From the NCBI GenBank assembly GCA_944321175.1, contig CALUKI010000009.1:1-51948 (forward strand): 51,948 bases of DNA. The letters are read 5' to 3'. A program made the translations under genes and the position numbers. The DNA is from an uncultured Alistipes sp. Its GTDB lineage: Bacteria > Bacteroidota > Bacteroidia > Bacteroidales > Rikenellaceae. Below, one piece after another: positions 6,891 through 15,677 of the stretch; position 1 is the stretch's first letter, and each line of letters opens with the position of its first letter. Under the pieces are notes generated by a model that worked only from the letters and a program-made list of their open reading frames with translations, had not been told where the DNA came from and did no database searches.

Positions 6891-8423
6891 TTATTCGGCG
6901 GGTTTGAGTGTGGCCAGCAGGTGGTCGATGCGTCGCAGACACTCCTGCTTGCCGATAAATTCCGTTACGTCGTACATGCCGGGGCCCTTGCCGGCGCCTA
7001 CGAGTGCCAGGCGCAGCGTGTTCATCACCTGGCCCATGCCGTAGCCCTTCTGCTCGATCCAGGCGTGAACGACCTCCTCGGTATGCTCCTTTGAAAAGTC
7101 GTCGATGCCCTCCAGCACGCCGCGCAGCTCGCGCAGGATCTCCGGATTCTGCCCCTTCCAGTATTTGCGCACCTGCTTCTCCTCATACTCCGTGGGTGCG
7201 ATGAAGAAGTAGGAGGTCAGATCCCAGAGGTCGGTCGTCAGCTGTGCGCGCTCCTTCATGATGCCTGCAGCCTTGCCGGCCACCTCGTCCGACACCTCGA
7301 TGCCGTGCTCGCGCAGGATCGGCTGGTAGACGACGGCCAGCTCGGCGTCCGTCTTGCGGTGCATGTACTGGGCGTTGAACCAGCGGGCCTTGTCGGGCTG
7401 GAAGCGGGCGCCGGATTTCGAGACGCGTTCGAGCGAGAAGCTGTCGATGAGCTCCTGCATCGTGAAGAACTCCTGCTCCGTACCGGGGTTCCAGCCCAGC
7501 AGGGCGAGCATGTTGATGAAGGCTTCGGGGAAGTAGCCGTCCTCACGGTATCCGTGTGCCGTTTCGCCCGTCGGCGACTGCCAGAAGAGCGGAAAAACCG
7601 GAAAGCCCATCTTGTCGCCGTCGCGTTTCGACAGCTTGCCGCCGCCCGTCGGCTTGAGCAGCAGCGGCAGGTGCGCGAATTCGGGCTGCGTATCCTCCCA
7701 GCCGAAGGCGCGGTAGAGCAGGCAGTGGAGCGGCAGCGACGGAAGCCACTCCTCGCCGCGAATGACGTGCGAGATCTCCATCAGGTGGTCATCGACGATG
7801 TTGGCCAGATGGTAGGTGGGAAGCGCGTCGGCCGATTTGTAGAGCACCTTGTCGTCGAGCGTCGAGGTGTTGACCTCCACGTCGCCGCGAATCAGGTCGT
7901 GCATCTTCACGATCTCGCCGGCCGGCATCTTGAAACGGATGACCCACTGGTCGCCCCGTTCGATACGGGCACGCACCTCGTCGGCCGGCAGCACGAGCGA
8001 TGTGGCAAGCTGTTCGCGGACCGTCGCGTTGTAGGCAAAGGTTTCACCGCGCGATTCGTACTCCTTGCGCAGGGCGTTCAGTTCGTCGGCCGTGTCGAAG
8101 GCGTAGTAGGCCCATCCGTTCTCGACAAGCTGCAACGCATATTTCAGATAGATCTCCCGCCGTTCGCTCTGACGGTAGGGGGCATGGGGCCCTCCCTGTT
8201 CGACGCCCTCGTCGATCCCGATGCCGCACCATTTCAGCGATTCGATGATATAGGCTTCGGCTCCCGGCACGAAACGTTGCGAATCGGTATCCTCGATGCG
8301 GAGGATCATCCTGCCGCCGTGACGGCGGGCAAACAGATAGTTGTAAAGTGCCGTGCGGACGCCTCCGATGTGGAGCGGTCCCGTAGGGCTGGGTGCAAAA
8401 CGCACCCGTACAGGTCTTGTCAT
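6891..8423 (-). CDS. gltX: glutamate--tRNA ligase
   Basis: This 510-aa class I aminoacyl-tRNA synthetase charges tRNA-Glu in the cytosol. The Rossmann catalytic domain begins [16 protein letters not shown] (HIGH motif) and carries the KMSKS equivalent KLSKRDG near residue 265. The C-terminal half is the helical anticodon-binding domain. Length is typical for the family. It is followed 1 nt later by galM on the same strand. In organisms that also have glnS, as here, the enzyme is expected to be discriminating for tRNA-Glu. I saw no consensus promoter in the 123 nt upstream. Confidence 0.96.
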   Translation of the reverse strand: MTRPVRVRFAPSPTGPLHIGGVRTALYNYLFARRHGGRMILRIEDTDSQRFVPGAEAYIIESLKWCGIGIDEGVEQGGPHAPYRQSERREIYLKYALQLVENGWAYYAFDTADELNALRKEYESRGETFAYNATVREQLATSLVLPADEVRARIERGDQWVIRFKMPAGEIVKMHDLIRGDVEVNTSTLDDKVLYKSADALPTYHLANIVDDHLMEISHVIRGEEWLPSLPLHCLLYRAFGWEDTQPEFAHLPLLLKPTGGGKLSKRDGDKMGFPVFPLFWQSPTGETAHGYREDGYFPEAFINMLALLGWNPGTEQEFFTMQELIDSFSLERVSKSGARFQPDKARWFNAQYMHRKTDAELAVVYQPILREHGIEVSDEVAGKAAGIMKERAQLTTDLWDLTSYFFIAPTEYEEKQVRKYWKGQNPEILRELRGVLEGIDDFSKEHTEEVVHAWIEQKGYGMGQVMNTLRLALVGAGKGPGMYDVTEFIGKQECLRRIDHLLATLKPAE

Positions 8424-8546
8424 CTCAATATGTCTTTGTTATTGTAATCCGTTTTCCTGTCCGGCCCTGTTCCGGGTCGTTTGTTCTCCCTTCCGGCGGC
8501 CTTCTCTTTTCGGGCTCTTCTCATTCCGCTTTTACCTCCTCCGGTT

Positions 8547-8996
8547 TTAACCTTTTGCCGTTCCCTCCGTTTCCGACTCCTCCGGCGAAGCTGCATTATC
8601 CTGCATCTGCGACGTCGCCGTCTCTCTGGCAGTTGTTTGCGGCGCCTCCGTCTGCGCCGTTATCTCCGTCTCTTCCGGAGCGGTTTCCGGATCCGGAATT
8701 CCCGCTGTCCTTGCCGTTTCCGCTGCCGTCCTTGCCGCCTTTGTCTCTTCACGGATCTCTTCGCGGATCGCACTCCAGAATCCGGCATCCTCCATGCCGG
8801 GCCGTTGGCGGATCTTGTGCCGGAGCGCACGCAGACGGCGAATGCAGTCGCGAATGCCCGCTGCGGCGCCGAGCAGCAGCAATACCGTTCCGCTCCACAG
8901 CATTCCTCCGCTCTTCGTGCGGCCGCCGATGATCAGCACCGCCATCGCCAGCAGGAGAAACCATCCCGAATTGAAGATCCGCAACAGTTTTTTCAT
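8547..8996 (-). CDS. unknown membrane protein with Ala/Glu/Thr-rich tail
   Basis: This is a 149-aa protein of unknown function. Two hydrophobic segments near residues 11-26 and 33-47 form a short hairpin anchor, followed by a basic patch (CIRRLRALRHKIRQR) consistent with a cytoplasmic side. The remaining ~80 residues are a charged, low-complexity Glu/Thr/Ala-rich region predicted to be coiled or disordered. It lies between the SIMPL gene and gltX on the same strand with gaps of about 120-130 nt. I do not recognise a family. Confidence 0.6.
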   Translation of the reverse strand: MKKLLRIFNSGWFLLLAMAVLIIGGRTKSGGMLWSGTVLLLLGAAAGIRDCIRRLRALRHKIRQRPGMEDAGFWSAIREEIREETKAARTAAETARTAGIPDPETAPEETEITAQTEAPQTTARETATSQMQDNAASPEESETEGTAKG

Positions 8997-9126
8997 CTTG
9001 GTCCGATTCGATCGCCTTGCTCCGGCCTTGCTACCGGCCGACCGGTTGCCGGCCTGTCATCTTCTGGCACGTCTCTCTTCTATGCATCCGTTTCCGTGCC
9101 TTTTTGGAGCGCTCCCTCTGTCGGAG

Positions 9127-9861
9127 TTATTTGATCCGATACTCGATGCGCATCGTGATGCGTGCTTTCTTCTGACGGCTTGACGTGTTGAACGAGCCGC
9201 CGGCCGAAAACTCCTCGTTGGTATTGGCTCCGGTGATCTGGAAGACCCCCATGCGTGCCGATGCAACAGCCCCGATGCCCGTACCGGCATTCTTCGCGAT
9301 CTTCTCGGCCCGTGCCCGTGCGTCGGCCGATGCCTCCTCGATGAGCGACAGTTTCACGTCGTCGAGCTTCGTGTAATAATAGTCCGGCTGTCGGGCCTCG
9401 ATCGAGACGCCTTGTGCGATGAGCGCCGAGATCTCACGCGAGACATTCTCCACGCGATCCACATCGGTCGATTCGATGCTGAAGGATTGGCGCAGCGCAT
9501 ATCCCGTGAAACGTTGTCCGGCATAGTTGCCGTTGGCATTGTACACCGTTTCGTACTCCTTCATCACGTCGACGAAGTTCCATACCACCTCTTTGGCATC
9601 TATCCCTTGGGCAGCGAGGTATTCGTTGACCTTACGCTTGTTTTGCTCGATCTCGCGGTAACCCTCACTCACGGTCGGTGCATCGGCCGTCAGCGTGCCA
9701 CTCCAGACGATCAGGTCCGACTCGAACTCCGTCTCGCCCAGACCCGTCACGACAACCGTATCCTGCGAACGGTATTTATAGGTGTATGCCCGTCCCAGCA
9801 GATAGGCGCTCAGGATCACCGCTACGCCGATGATCGCATACTTCAAGTTCTCCTTGTTCAT
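9127..9861 (-). CDS. SIMPL (DUF541) domain protein
   Basis: This 244-aa protein has one N-terminal hydrophobic segment (YAIIGVAVILSAYLLGRAY) serving as a signal anchor and a periplasmic SIMPL domain. Recognisable landmarks are VVVTGLGETEFESDLIVWSG, the YxLRQSFSIES region, and the C-terminal RARAEKIAKNAGTGIG segment followed by KKARITMRIEYRIK. SIMPL proteins (BP26/OMP28-like) are periplasmic or outer-membrane-associated and of poorly defined function, often linked to oxidative or envelope stress. The gene is single, between ychF and a small membrane protein gene, both on the same strand. Confidence 0.82.
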   Translation of the reverse strand: MNKENLKYAIIGVAVILSAYLLGRAYTYKYRSQDTVVVTGLGETEFESDLIVWSGTLTADAPTVSEGYREIEQNKRKVNEYLAAQGIDAKEVVWNFVDVMKEYETVYNANGNYAGQRFTGYALRQSFSIESTDVDRVENVSREISALIAQGVSIEARQPDYYYTKLDDVKLSLIEEASADARARAEKIAKNAGTGIGAVASARMGVFQITGANTNEEFSAGGSFNTSSRQKKARITMRIEYRIK

Positions 9862-9917
9862 GATTCGCTGTTTTTTAGGTATGGTTGGATATTTTTATAA
9901 TGCGGTGCCCGAGGCGA

Positions 9918-11018
9918 TCAGACGTTGAACAGGAAGTGCATGATGTCACCGTCCTGAACGATGTATTCCTTTCCTTCGATGCCGATTTTGCCTACGTCGC
10001 GGCACGCCTTCTCGGATCCGAGCGCGACGTAATCGTCGTATTTGATCACCTCGGCACGAATGAAGCCCCGCTCGAAATCGGTGTGGATGATGCCGGCTGT
10101 CTGCGGAGCCTTCATGCCGCGCCGGAAGGTCCATGCGCGGCTCTCGTCGGCGCCGGTGGTGAAGAATGTCTGCAGATCGAGCAGTTTGTAGGCCGCCTTG
10201 ATCAGACGCGATACTCCCGACTCCTTGAGCCCCAGCTCTTCAAGGAACATCTGCCGCTCTTCGTACTCCTCCAGTTCGGCGATGTCGGCTTCGGTCGCGG
10301 CGGCGATGACCAGCATCCCGGCTTTCTCGTCAGCAATGGCCCGTGCAACGGCTTCGGTATAGGCGTTGCCCGTTACGGCGCTCTGCTCATCGACGTTGCA
10401 TACATACAGCACCGGTTTGTCCGTCAGCAGGTTCAGATCGGCAACCAGTTTCCGGTCCTCCTTGTCCAGTTCGACGGTGCGGGCGCTGCGTCCCTGTTCG
10501 AGTACGGCCTTGTACTGCAGGAGCAGTTCGACGGCCCGTTTGGCGTTCTTGTCACCGCCCGACGTCGCCTGCTTCCGGGTCTTGGCCAGCCGGTTCTCGA
10601 CGGTCTCCAGATCCTTGAGCTGCAGCTCGGTGTCGATGATCTCCTTGTCCCGGACGGGGTCGATCGAGCCATCGACATGGGTGATGTTGCCGTTGTCGAA
10701 ACAACGCAGGACATGGATGATCGCATGGGTGTTGCGGATATTGCCCAGAAACTTGTTTCCCAAGCCTTCGCCTTTCGAGGCGCCTTTGACAAGTCCGGCG
10801 ATATCGACGATCTCGATCGTCGTGGGGATGACGCGCTTCGGGCGGTCGATCTCCGCAAGGCGGATCAACCGTTCATCGGGGACGGTTATGACGCCCACGT
10901 TGGGTTCGATCGTGCAGAAGGGAAAATTGGCCGCCTGGGCCTTGGCGTTCGACAGACAGTTGAACAACGTCGATTTCCCGACATTCGGAAGCCCGACGAT
11001 TCCGCATTGTAAAGCCAT
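9918..11018 (-). CDS. ychF: redox-regulated ATPase / GTPase-like protein YchF
   Basis: This 366-aa OBG-family P-loop protein hydrolyses ATP, associates with ribosomes and is linked to stress control. G1 is GLPNVGKST near residue 8 of MALQCGIVG. The switch II region DIAGLVKGASKGEGLGN and the C-terminal TGS domain (TAGIIHTDFERGFIRAEVI) are present. The NVDE motif (VCNVDE) in place of NKxD accounts for ATP rather than GTP preference in this family. The start at 11018 is preferred to one 20 codons upstream because the upstream part is promoter DNA. Transcription should start near 11041 from the promoter in the adjoining repeat array. Confidence 0.95.
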   Translation of the reverse strand: MALQCGIVGLPNVGKSTLFNCLSNAKAQAANFPFCTIEPNVGVITVPDERLIRLAEIDRPKRVIPTTIEIVDIAGLVKGASKGEGLGNKFLGNIRNTHAIIHVLRCFDNGNITHVDGSIDPVRDKEIIDTELQLKDLETVENRLAKTRKQATSGGDKNAKRAVELLLQYKAVLEQGRSARTVELDKEDRKLVADLNLLTDKPVLYVCNVDEQSAVTGNAYTEAVARAIADEKAGMLVIAAATEADIAELEEYEERQMFLEELGLKESGVSRLIKAAYKLLDLQTFFTTGADESRAWTFRRGMKAPQTAGIIHTDFERGFIRAEVIKYDDYVALGSEKACRDVGKIGIEGKEYIVQDGDIMHFLFNV

Positions 11019-11047
11019 TGTATCTCGTTTGTTGTTGATTCTTCGGG

Positions 11048-11079
11048 CAAAGATACGAAAAGTCGAGCGCAGAGACAAA
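11048..11079 (-). promoter_or_regulatory. ychF promoter inside the first repeat copy
   Basis: Minus strand: TTTG (11076-11079), 20 nt, TATCTTTG (11048-11055), an exact consensus match. The leader to the ATG at 11018 would be about 25 nt. The promoter is part of the repeat unit described next, and the identical geometry recurs at 38543-38574. Confidence 0.8.
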
Positions 11080-11392
11080 TGAAAACGGAGTTTTCGATTT
11101 GGCTATGCCGAGACGAAGTATCTAAGGCGGAGCCAAAGTACGAAAAGTCGAGCGCAGAGACAAATGAAAACGGAGTTTTCGATTTGGCTGTGCCGGAACC
11201 GGAGTATCTAAGGCGCAGCCAAAGTACGGAAAGTCGGGCGCAGCGGCAAATGAAAACTGTGTTTTCGATTTGGCAGTGTTAGGGCGGAATATCTTCGACG
11301 AAGTCAAAGTCTGAAAAGTCGAGCGCAGCGGCAAATGAAAACCGCGTTTTTGATTCGGCTGTGCCGGGGCGGAGTATTCAAGGGCTCTAATA
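11048..11392. repeat. four-copy ~85-bp tandem repeat array carrying promoter and hairpin modules
   Basis: Four diverged copies start near 11048, 11134, 11220 and 11305 (period 84-86). Each begins CAAAG-TACGAAAAGTCG-like sequence and contains GCGCAG, then a hairpin GAAAAC-nnn-GTTTTC flanked by CAAAT/ATTTG, then a GC-rich tail. The hairpin stem is retained while its loop changes (GGA, GGA, TGT, CGC), which suggests the structure matters. Only copy 1 has the intact TAnnTTTG box; copies 2-4 lack one base there. Related copies occur at 38543-38700. It is not a CRISPR: there are no constant-repeat/unique-spacer pairs. Confidence 0.85.
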
Positions 11393-11458
11393 GATCAGCT
11401 CGTACAGCCGTTGATTGTCCTGCGGGAGCTTGGGCTTTTCCGGAAACGGATGGCAAAG

Positions 11459-12028
11459 CTATTCGCAGTTGCCTTGAAAATGATAAACCAACTGCTTGAA
11501 ATCGGGACAGCGTTCGCCGTTTACCCAAAGCTCTGCAGGCGAAATGTTTAACAACATGAATTTCGTATCGGTCAAGGCGTCGCCTCCGAATAGTTGGTCA
11601 AAGACAATCTTGAGTGTCGGAGGGGCGCCGTAGCCTCCGTATATCACAATATCGTTAGGGTGGAGACAGAAATGGATGATGCCGGAGTCCATTTGCATAA
11701 ACTCGTATCCGGCGCTTACCTCGGCAGTCCCGATTTCACGCAGGCGGGCGGCTGCCGCTTCATCCTTTACAAGTTCGGCAATGGGCAGCAACGACAGGGT
11801 GAACCGCAATGAATCACGAGACACGGCTGTGCCGTCGGAGAGATTGGCAATCGTTTCGCCGTTATGGTATGATACCTTTACGCTCCCGTGATAGGTTCCT
11901 TCCATGTCGGAGAGCGCCTGCCGGACCTCAGCCTCGGAGAAGTCTGCTTCCTCCTTGTTGCATGCCGTGATAACGAAAAGACACAGCAGTGCCAACAACA
12001 TCTTTTCCATGAATGACGCTCTTTTCAT
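11459..12028 (-). CDS. DUF4840-like lipoprotein
   Basis: This is a lipoprotein of about 183-189 aa. The signal sequence MLLALLCLFVITAC ends in a lipobox (ITAC), so the mature protein should be lipid-anchored at Cys. The mature part starts NKEEADFSEAEVRQALSDMEGTYHG and resembles the Bacteroidetes DUF4840 pattern (a small beta-rich domain beginning with a GTYxG motif). Function is unknown. ATGs at 12028 and 12010 (MEKMLLA) are both possible; the second gives a more typical signal peptide. A TATATTTG box at 12139-12146 may be its promoter, leaving a leader of about 100 nt. The family assignment is from memory. Confidence 0.65.
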   Translation of the reverse strand: MKRASFMEKMLLALLCLFVITACNKEEADFSEAEVRQALSDMEGTYHGSVKVSYHNGETIANLSDGTAVSRDSLRFTLSLLPIAELVKDEAAAARLREIGTAEVSAGYEFMQMDSGIIHFCLHPNDIVIYGGYGAPPTLKIVFDQLFGGDALTDTKFMLLNISPAELWVNGERCPDFKQLVYHFQGNCE

Positions 12029-12260
12029 CGTGATTGCTCTGTTGGTTGTGGTGGTTAGTCTGCTCCGATCCTCTCACACCCGGACGCCTGCTTGCAAAGG
12101 ACCTATTTGATGTATTCGGAGGGTGCGGAACACAAATGCAAATATAGAAAATTTATAGAGAGTGAAATGCCCTGCTGCGGGTTATTTTCCCGTCGTCCGG
12201 TGTTTTCTGTCGAATGCTTGCTGTTTTTTTCTCCGCAGGCATGAAAAAGGAGCCGACGAC

Positions 12261-12291
12261 TTTCGTGTTCCGTGAAAATTTCCTACCTTTG
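12261..12291 (+). promoter_or_regulatory. promoter of the 477-aa gene
   Basis: TTTC (12261-12264), 19 nt, TACCTTTG (12284-12291): the -7 box is exact and the -33 box has one mismatch. It supports the ATG at 12322 rather than an upstream start. Confidence 0.65.
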
Positions 12292-12321
12292 AAAATTAAA
12301 ACGAACATATATCTATTATCT

Positions 12322-13755
12322 ATGGATCTGGCTACATTGCGTGACGAATTGCACCGTCTGTCCGTGATAACTGACGGGTGGGGTGCGTCGCATGAAATAC
12401 CTGAGATCGAGCGGGATCTTGTTTTGGAGAAGTTGCGGAACCTCTATGACGCCGTGCGTTTCGGACTCGATGCGGAACCGGCGGCCGCCGAGGAGGTTCC
12501 GGAACGGATGGAGGAGGAGCCTGCCGTAGCAATCGACCTCGACATGATGATCGGCGGATCATCCTTGACGGATGATTTCGCCGATGCGGGACATCCCGAG
12601 GTGCCTGCCGCAGATCTTCCCGTTGAATCCGCAGTTTCTGAACCGGCCGGCCCTGCCTCGGACGAAACTTCCGGGGATCCCGCTTCTGCCGGGGATCCCT
12701 GCGGGCGGGAGACTCCCGGACCGACCGTCCGCAGGGAGGAGGAGATACCGGTCTTGCCGGATGATGAGGTGCATAACGGGGCCGTTGCGCCGGTTCCGGA
12801 TGCCGCAAGCGAGGCGGCCGGCAGCCCGGAATATCGGGAAATCTCCGTAGAACCGGAATCCGAGGCGATGCCGGTCTCTCCGGAAAGGGGACAGGCAGGC
12901 CGTCCGGAGGATGCGGTTCCGGCATCCGTTTCTGCCGCAGCCGAACGGAACGATGCGGCTGTCGGGGGCGGAGCGACTGCTGCTCCCGATGCCGCCAAAA
13001 GGCCCGATACGGAGCCCGTTGCCGCTGGAGCGGTGCGGAAAGTTGCGGTCGAATCGGAACAACACTCCGAAGAGGATGGGACGTTGAGCCTGTTCGATAT
13101 TGATGCGGTTGCCGTAAAGCGCGCCAAACACCGCGTTGTCATGGCTCTCTACGGAGATAATCCCGTTGCGGAGCCCAAGCGGGAGGCGGAAGCGGCTGTT
13201 CGCAGAGATCCGGAAAGGAATCCGGTGCGGGCGGCCGATTACGCCGATCCGCCTGTTGCCGGAGAGTTCTTCGCCGCCGGAGAGGGATACGGCGCGGTGC
13301 CCGATGCCGTTCCGCCGGCGCGGGATGCCGAAGCCGTGCCGCAGGAACGGCCGTCTTGCGAATCCGCTCCGCAGGCGGTCGAAACCTCGCGGAGCGAACA
13401 TCCTGCCGTTTGCGCCGATGCAGCGGCGGAGGGTGCCGCACCGGTGTTGGGCGAGATGCTCAATGCCGATGTCCGCACCGTATCCGACGTGATCGCTTCG
13501 ACGGTGCCCTCTTCGTCCATCGGTCAGGAACCGGTAACCGATCTGAGAAAAGCGTTGTGCAACAACGACCGGTTCCTGCTGGCCCGCGATCTCTTCAATG
13601 GAGATATGGAGGCGTGCGAGCAGACGATCGACCGTCTCAATGCCTTCGGAGATCTGGATGAGTGCATGATCTATATTACCGAGAATTTCGACTGGAACCC
13701 CAATTCCGACGGTGCGAAACTGCTGGTCGATCTGCTCGAACGGAAATTGGCGTGA
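12322..13755 (+). CDS. large acidic unknown with conserved-looking ends and low-complexity middle
   Basis: This is a protein of about 477 aa starting MDLATLRDELHRL. It is of unknown function and has no signal peptide or membrane segment. The first ~55 residues form a helical domain (ITDGWGASHEIPEIERDLVLEKL). Residues about 55-370 are a Pro/Ala/Glu/Val-rich, probably disordered region. The last ~100 residues form a compact helical domain (TDLRKALCNNDRFLLARDLF ... ECMIYITENFDWNPNSDGAKLL). The C-terminal pattern is one I associate with uncharacterised Bacteroidetes proteins next to rsmI. It ends 4 nt before rsmI and is surely co-transcribed. The middle may tolerate length variation between strains. 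Confidence 0.75.
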   Translation: MDLATLRDELHRLSVITDGWGASHEIPEIERDLVLEKLRNLYDAVRFGLDAEPAAAEEVPERMEEEPAVAIDLDMMIGGSSLTDDFADAGHPEVPAADLPVESAVSEPAGPASDETSGDPASAGDPCGRETPGPTVRREEEIPVLPDDEVHNGAVAPVPDAASEAAGSPEYREISVEPESEAMPVSPERGQAGRPEDAVPASVSAAAERNDAAVGGGATAAPDAAKRPDTEPVAAGAVRKVAVESEQHSEEDGTLSLFDIDAVAVKRAKHRVVMALYGDNPVAEPKREAEAAVRRDPERNPVRAADYADPPVAGEFFAAGEGYGAVPDAVPPARDAEAVPQERPSCESAPQAVETSRSEHPAVCADAAAEGAAPVLGEMLNADVRTVSDVIASTVPSSSIGQEPVTDLRKALCNNDRFLLARDLFNGDMEACEQTIDRLNAFGDLDECMIYITENFDWNPNSDGAKLLVDLLERKLA

Positions 13756-13759
13756 CGTC

Positions 13760-14479
13760 ATGGCGAAACTCTATCTTGTCCCCACGCCGATCGGCAACCT
13801 CGACGATATTACGTTGCGGGCCGTGCAGGTGCTGCGTGAAGTCGATCTCATTCTGGCCGAAGATACGCGCACGTCGTCCGTGCTGCTGCGCCATCTCGGC
13901 ATCGAAAAGCGCTTGCAGGCGCACCACAAGTTCAACGAACATGCTACGGTCCATGCTGTTGCTGAAGCGATTGCCGAAGGACGCAACGTGGCGCTGATCT
14001 CCGATGCCGGAACTCCCGGCATCTCCGATCCGGGATTCCTGCTGGTGAGAACCTGTATCGAACAGGGGGTCGAGGTGGAGACGCTGCCCGGTGCCACCGC
14101 CTGTATTCCGGCACTGGTCCAAAGCGGTTTCCCTTGTGACCGTTTCTGTTTCGAAGGCTTCCTGCCCCAGAAAAAGGGCCGCAACAAACGGCTGCAGGAG
14201 CTGGCGGATGAGGAACGCACGATGGTTTTTTATGAATCGCCCTATCGGGTGGTGAAGTGTCTCGAACAGTTCGCGGCGACATTCGGTGCCGAACGCCGTG
14301 TGTCGGTGTCGCGCGAACTGACCAAAAAGTTCGAACAGACCCTGCGCGGCACGTTGTCCGAAGTCCTGGAGCATTTCCGGTCAACGGAACCGCGTGGCGA
14401 ATTCGTGCTGGTGGTGGAGGGCCACCCCAAAACAGGTAAATCTCGAACGAATGAAACAACGGAGGAAGAGCAGGAATAA
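13760..14479 (+). CDS. rsmI: 16S rRNA (cytidine(1402)-2'-O)-methyltransferase RsmI
   Basis: This 239-aa SAM-dependent tetrapyrrole-methylase-fold enzyme 2'-O-methylates C1402 in the decoding centre of 16S rRNA. Motifs are YLVPTPIGNLDDITLRA at the N terminus, AEDTRTSSVLL, the SAM-binding ALISDAGTPGISDPG, and PGATACIPAL. It starts at the ATG at 13760, 4 nt after the preceding stop. It is slightly shorter than typical Gammaproteobacterial RsmI because the C-terminal domain is reduced, as is usual in Bacteroidetes. The same frame stays open for 85 codons after the stop (to 14737) without a good start codon. Confidence 0.94.
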   Translation: MAKLYLVPTPIGNLDDITLRAVQVLREVDLILAEDTRTSSVLLRHLGIEKRLQAHHKFNEHATVHAVAEAIAEGRNVALISDAGTPGISDPGFLLVRTCIEQGVEVETLPGATACIPALVQSGFPCDRFCFEGFLPQKKGRNKRLQELADEERTMVFYESPYRVVKCLEQFAATFGAERRVSVSRELTKKFEQTLRGTLSEVLEHFRSTEPRGEFVLVVEGHPKTGKSRTNETTEEEQE

Positions 14480-14747
14480 TTCCCTGCCGGCAGCGGGGCG
14501 GCACAATCCGGAAGATGGAATGCTTGCCGCCAAAACGCGACGGGAGAGATTGCGGGGCGATTTTGCCGGTCGCTTTGTCGGAGTACCTGTCGTTCGACGC
14601 TGCCCGAAAAACCCAGGCTGCGGGGGCGATTGCATGTCAAGACACATGCGGAACCGGACGATGCGGAAATCGGGCGGCTTCGCAGCCGGATGGCCGTGCG
14701 GACGGGGATGTCGGCGGTGAAACTCTATATCGAATGAGACGACGATC
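14480..14747 (+). other. 268-nt gap with no confident gene
   Basis: No ORF here has a convincing start or family. The rsmI frame continues open from its stop to a TGA at 14735-14737, with a charged final stretch (DDAEIGRLRSRMAVRTGM) that could be chance in GC-rich DNA, a C-terminal extension lost by a stop, or the tail of a decayed gene. I saw neither promoter nor terminator. Confidence 0.5.
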
Positions 14748-15677
14748 ATGGGACACTCTCGCGACAAACTGACTTGGTGGCAAAGAACTACGGTTGAACT
14801 TGTCTGGTGCGGCTGCTGGCTGGTCGGCATACTGCCTCACTGGCTGCGTTACCATGTGTTGCAGGATATCATCTATTTCGTGGTTTACCGGTGTTTCCGC
14901 TATCGGGTGAAGGTGGTGACCGCCAATCTGCACAACTCTTTCCCGGAACGCCCGATCGATGAAATCAAACGGATTCGCCGCGCCTTCTATCGCAATCTGT
15001 CGGAAATTTTCGTTGCAACGGTGAGTCAGGCTGCCATGTCCGACGACGATTGCCGCCGGCAGGTGCGGATCCGCAACCTCGAAGCCCTTCAGGCGGAAAT
15101 CAGGGGCCGCGACGCACTGCTTTCGACGGCGCATTTTGGCTGCTGGGAGTACGACTCCTTTCTGGCGCTCTATACGCGCGAACATTATGTGGCTGCCGTT
15201 TACCATCCGCTGGAGAACCGTGTCATCGACGCCGTTTACATGCGTTTGCGCCATCGCCGCAATATCCGGTTGATCCCGATGAAGGAGATCATCCGCTACT
15301 ATATCGACCACCGCCTGCCGGCCGGTGCCCCCGGACAACGTATCGGAATCGGATTGATCGCCGACCAGAATCCGCCGCTGCGGCCCAACAGCCATTGGTT
15401 CCGTTTCCTCAATCAGGATACGGTCTTCTTCGACGGAATAGAAAAAATGGCGCTCAAGTTCCGGCTTCCGGTCTATTTCTGCCGTCAGCGGCGGGTGCGC
15501 CGGGGATATTACGAACTGGAGTTCCTGCGGCTCTACGACGGAGAGGAACCGGTTGGCCCCAATGAGATAACGGAACGTTATGTGCGGCAGCTCGAACAGG
15601 ATATTATGGCCGATCCGGGCATGTGGCTGTGGTCGCATCGCCGCTGGAAACATCGTCGAACGGAATGTCAGTCGTAA
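14748..15677 (+). CDS. LpxL/HtrB-like lysophospholipid acyltransferase
   Basis: This 309-aa inner-membrane acyltransferase of the lipid A late-acyltransferase family is expected to add a secondary acyl chain to a lipid A precursor. An N-terminal hydrophobic segment (ELVWCGCWLVGILPHWL) anchors it. The catalytic HX4(D/E) motif reads HFGCWE near residue 127, and the family's C-terminal signature MWLWSHRRWKHRR is present. Bacteroidetes lipid A is typically penta-acylated, so one late acyltransferase is plausible. It overlaps the next gene by 13 nt, forming an operon with two glycosyltransferases: an envelope glycan or lipid unit. Confidence 0.86.
   Translation: MGHSRDKLTWWQRTTVELVWCGCWLVGILPHWLRYHVLQDIIYFVVYRCFRYRVKVVTANLHNSFPERPIDEIKRIRRAFYRNLSEIFVATVSQAAMSDDDCRRQVRIRNLEALQAEIRGRDALLSTAHFGCWEYDSFLALYTREHYVAAVYHPLENRVIDAVYMRLRHRRNIRLIPMKEIIRYYIDHRLPAGAPGQRIGIGLIADQNPPLRPNSHWFRFLNQDTVFFDGIEKMALKFRLPVYFCRQRRVRRGYYELEFLRLYDGEEPVGPNEITERYVRQLEQDIMADPGMWLWSHRRWKHRRTECQS

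Noticed and set aside
7305..8447. 380-codon plus-strand ORF opposite gltX
   Set aside because: Antisense of an unmistakable synthetase gene.
11048..11392. CRISPR array
   Set aside because: Direct repeats are the whole unit, diverged along their full length, with no unique spacers and no cas genes; the unit instead carries promoter and hairpin elements.
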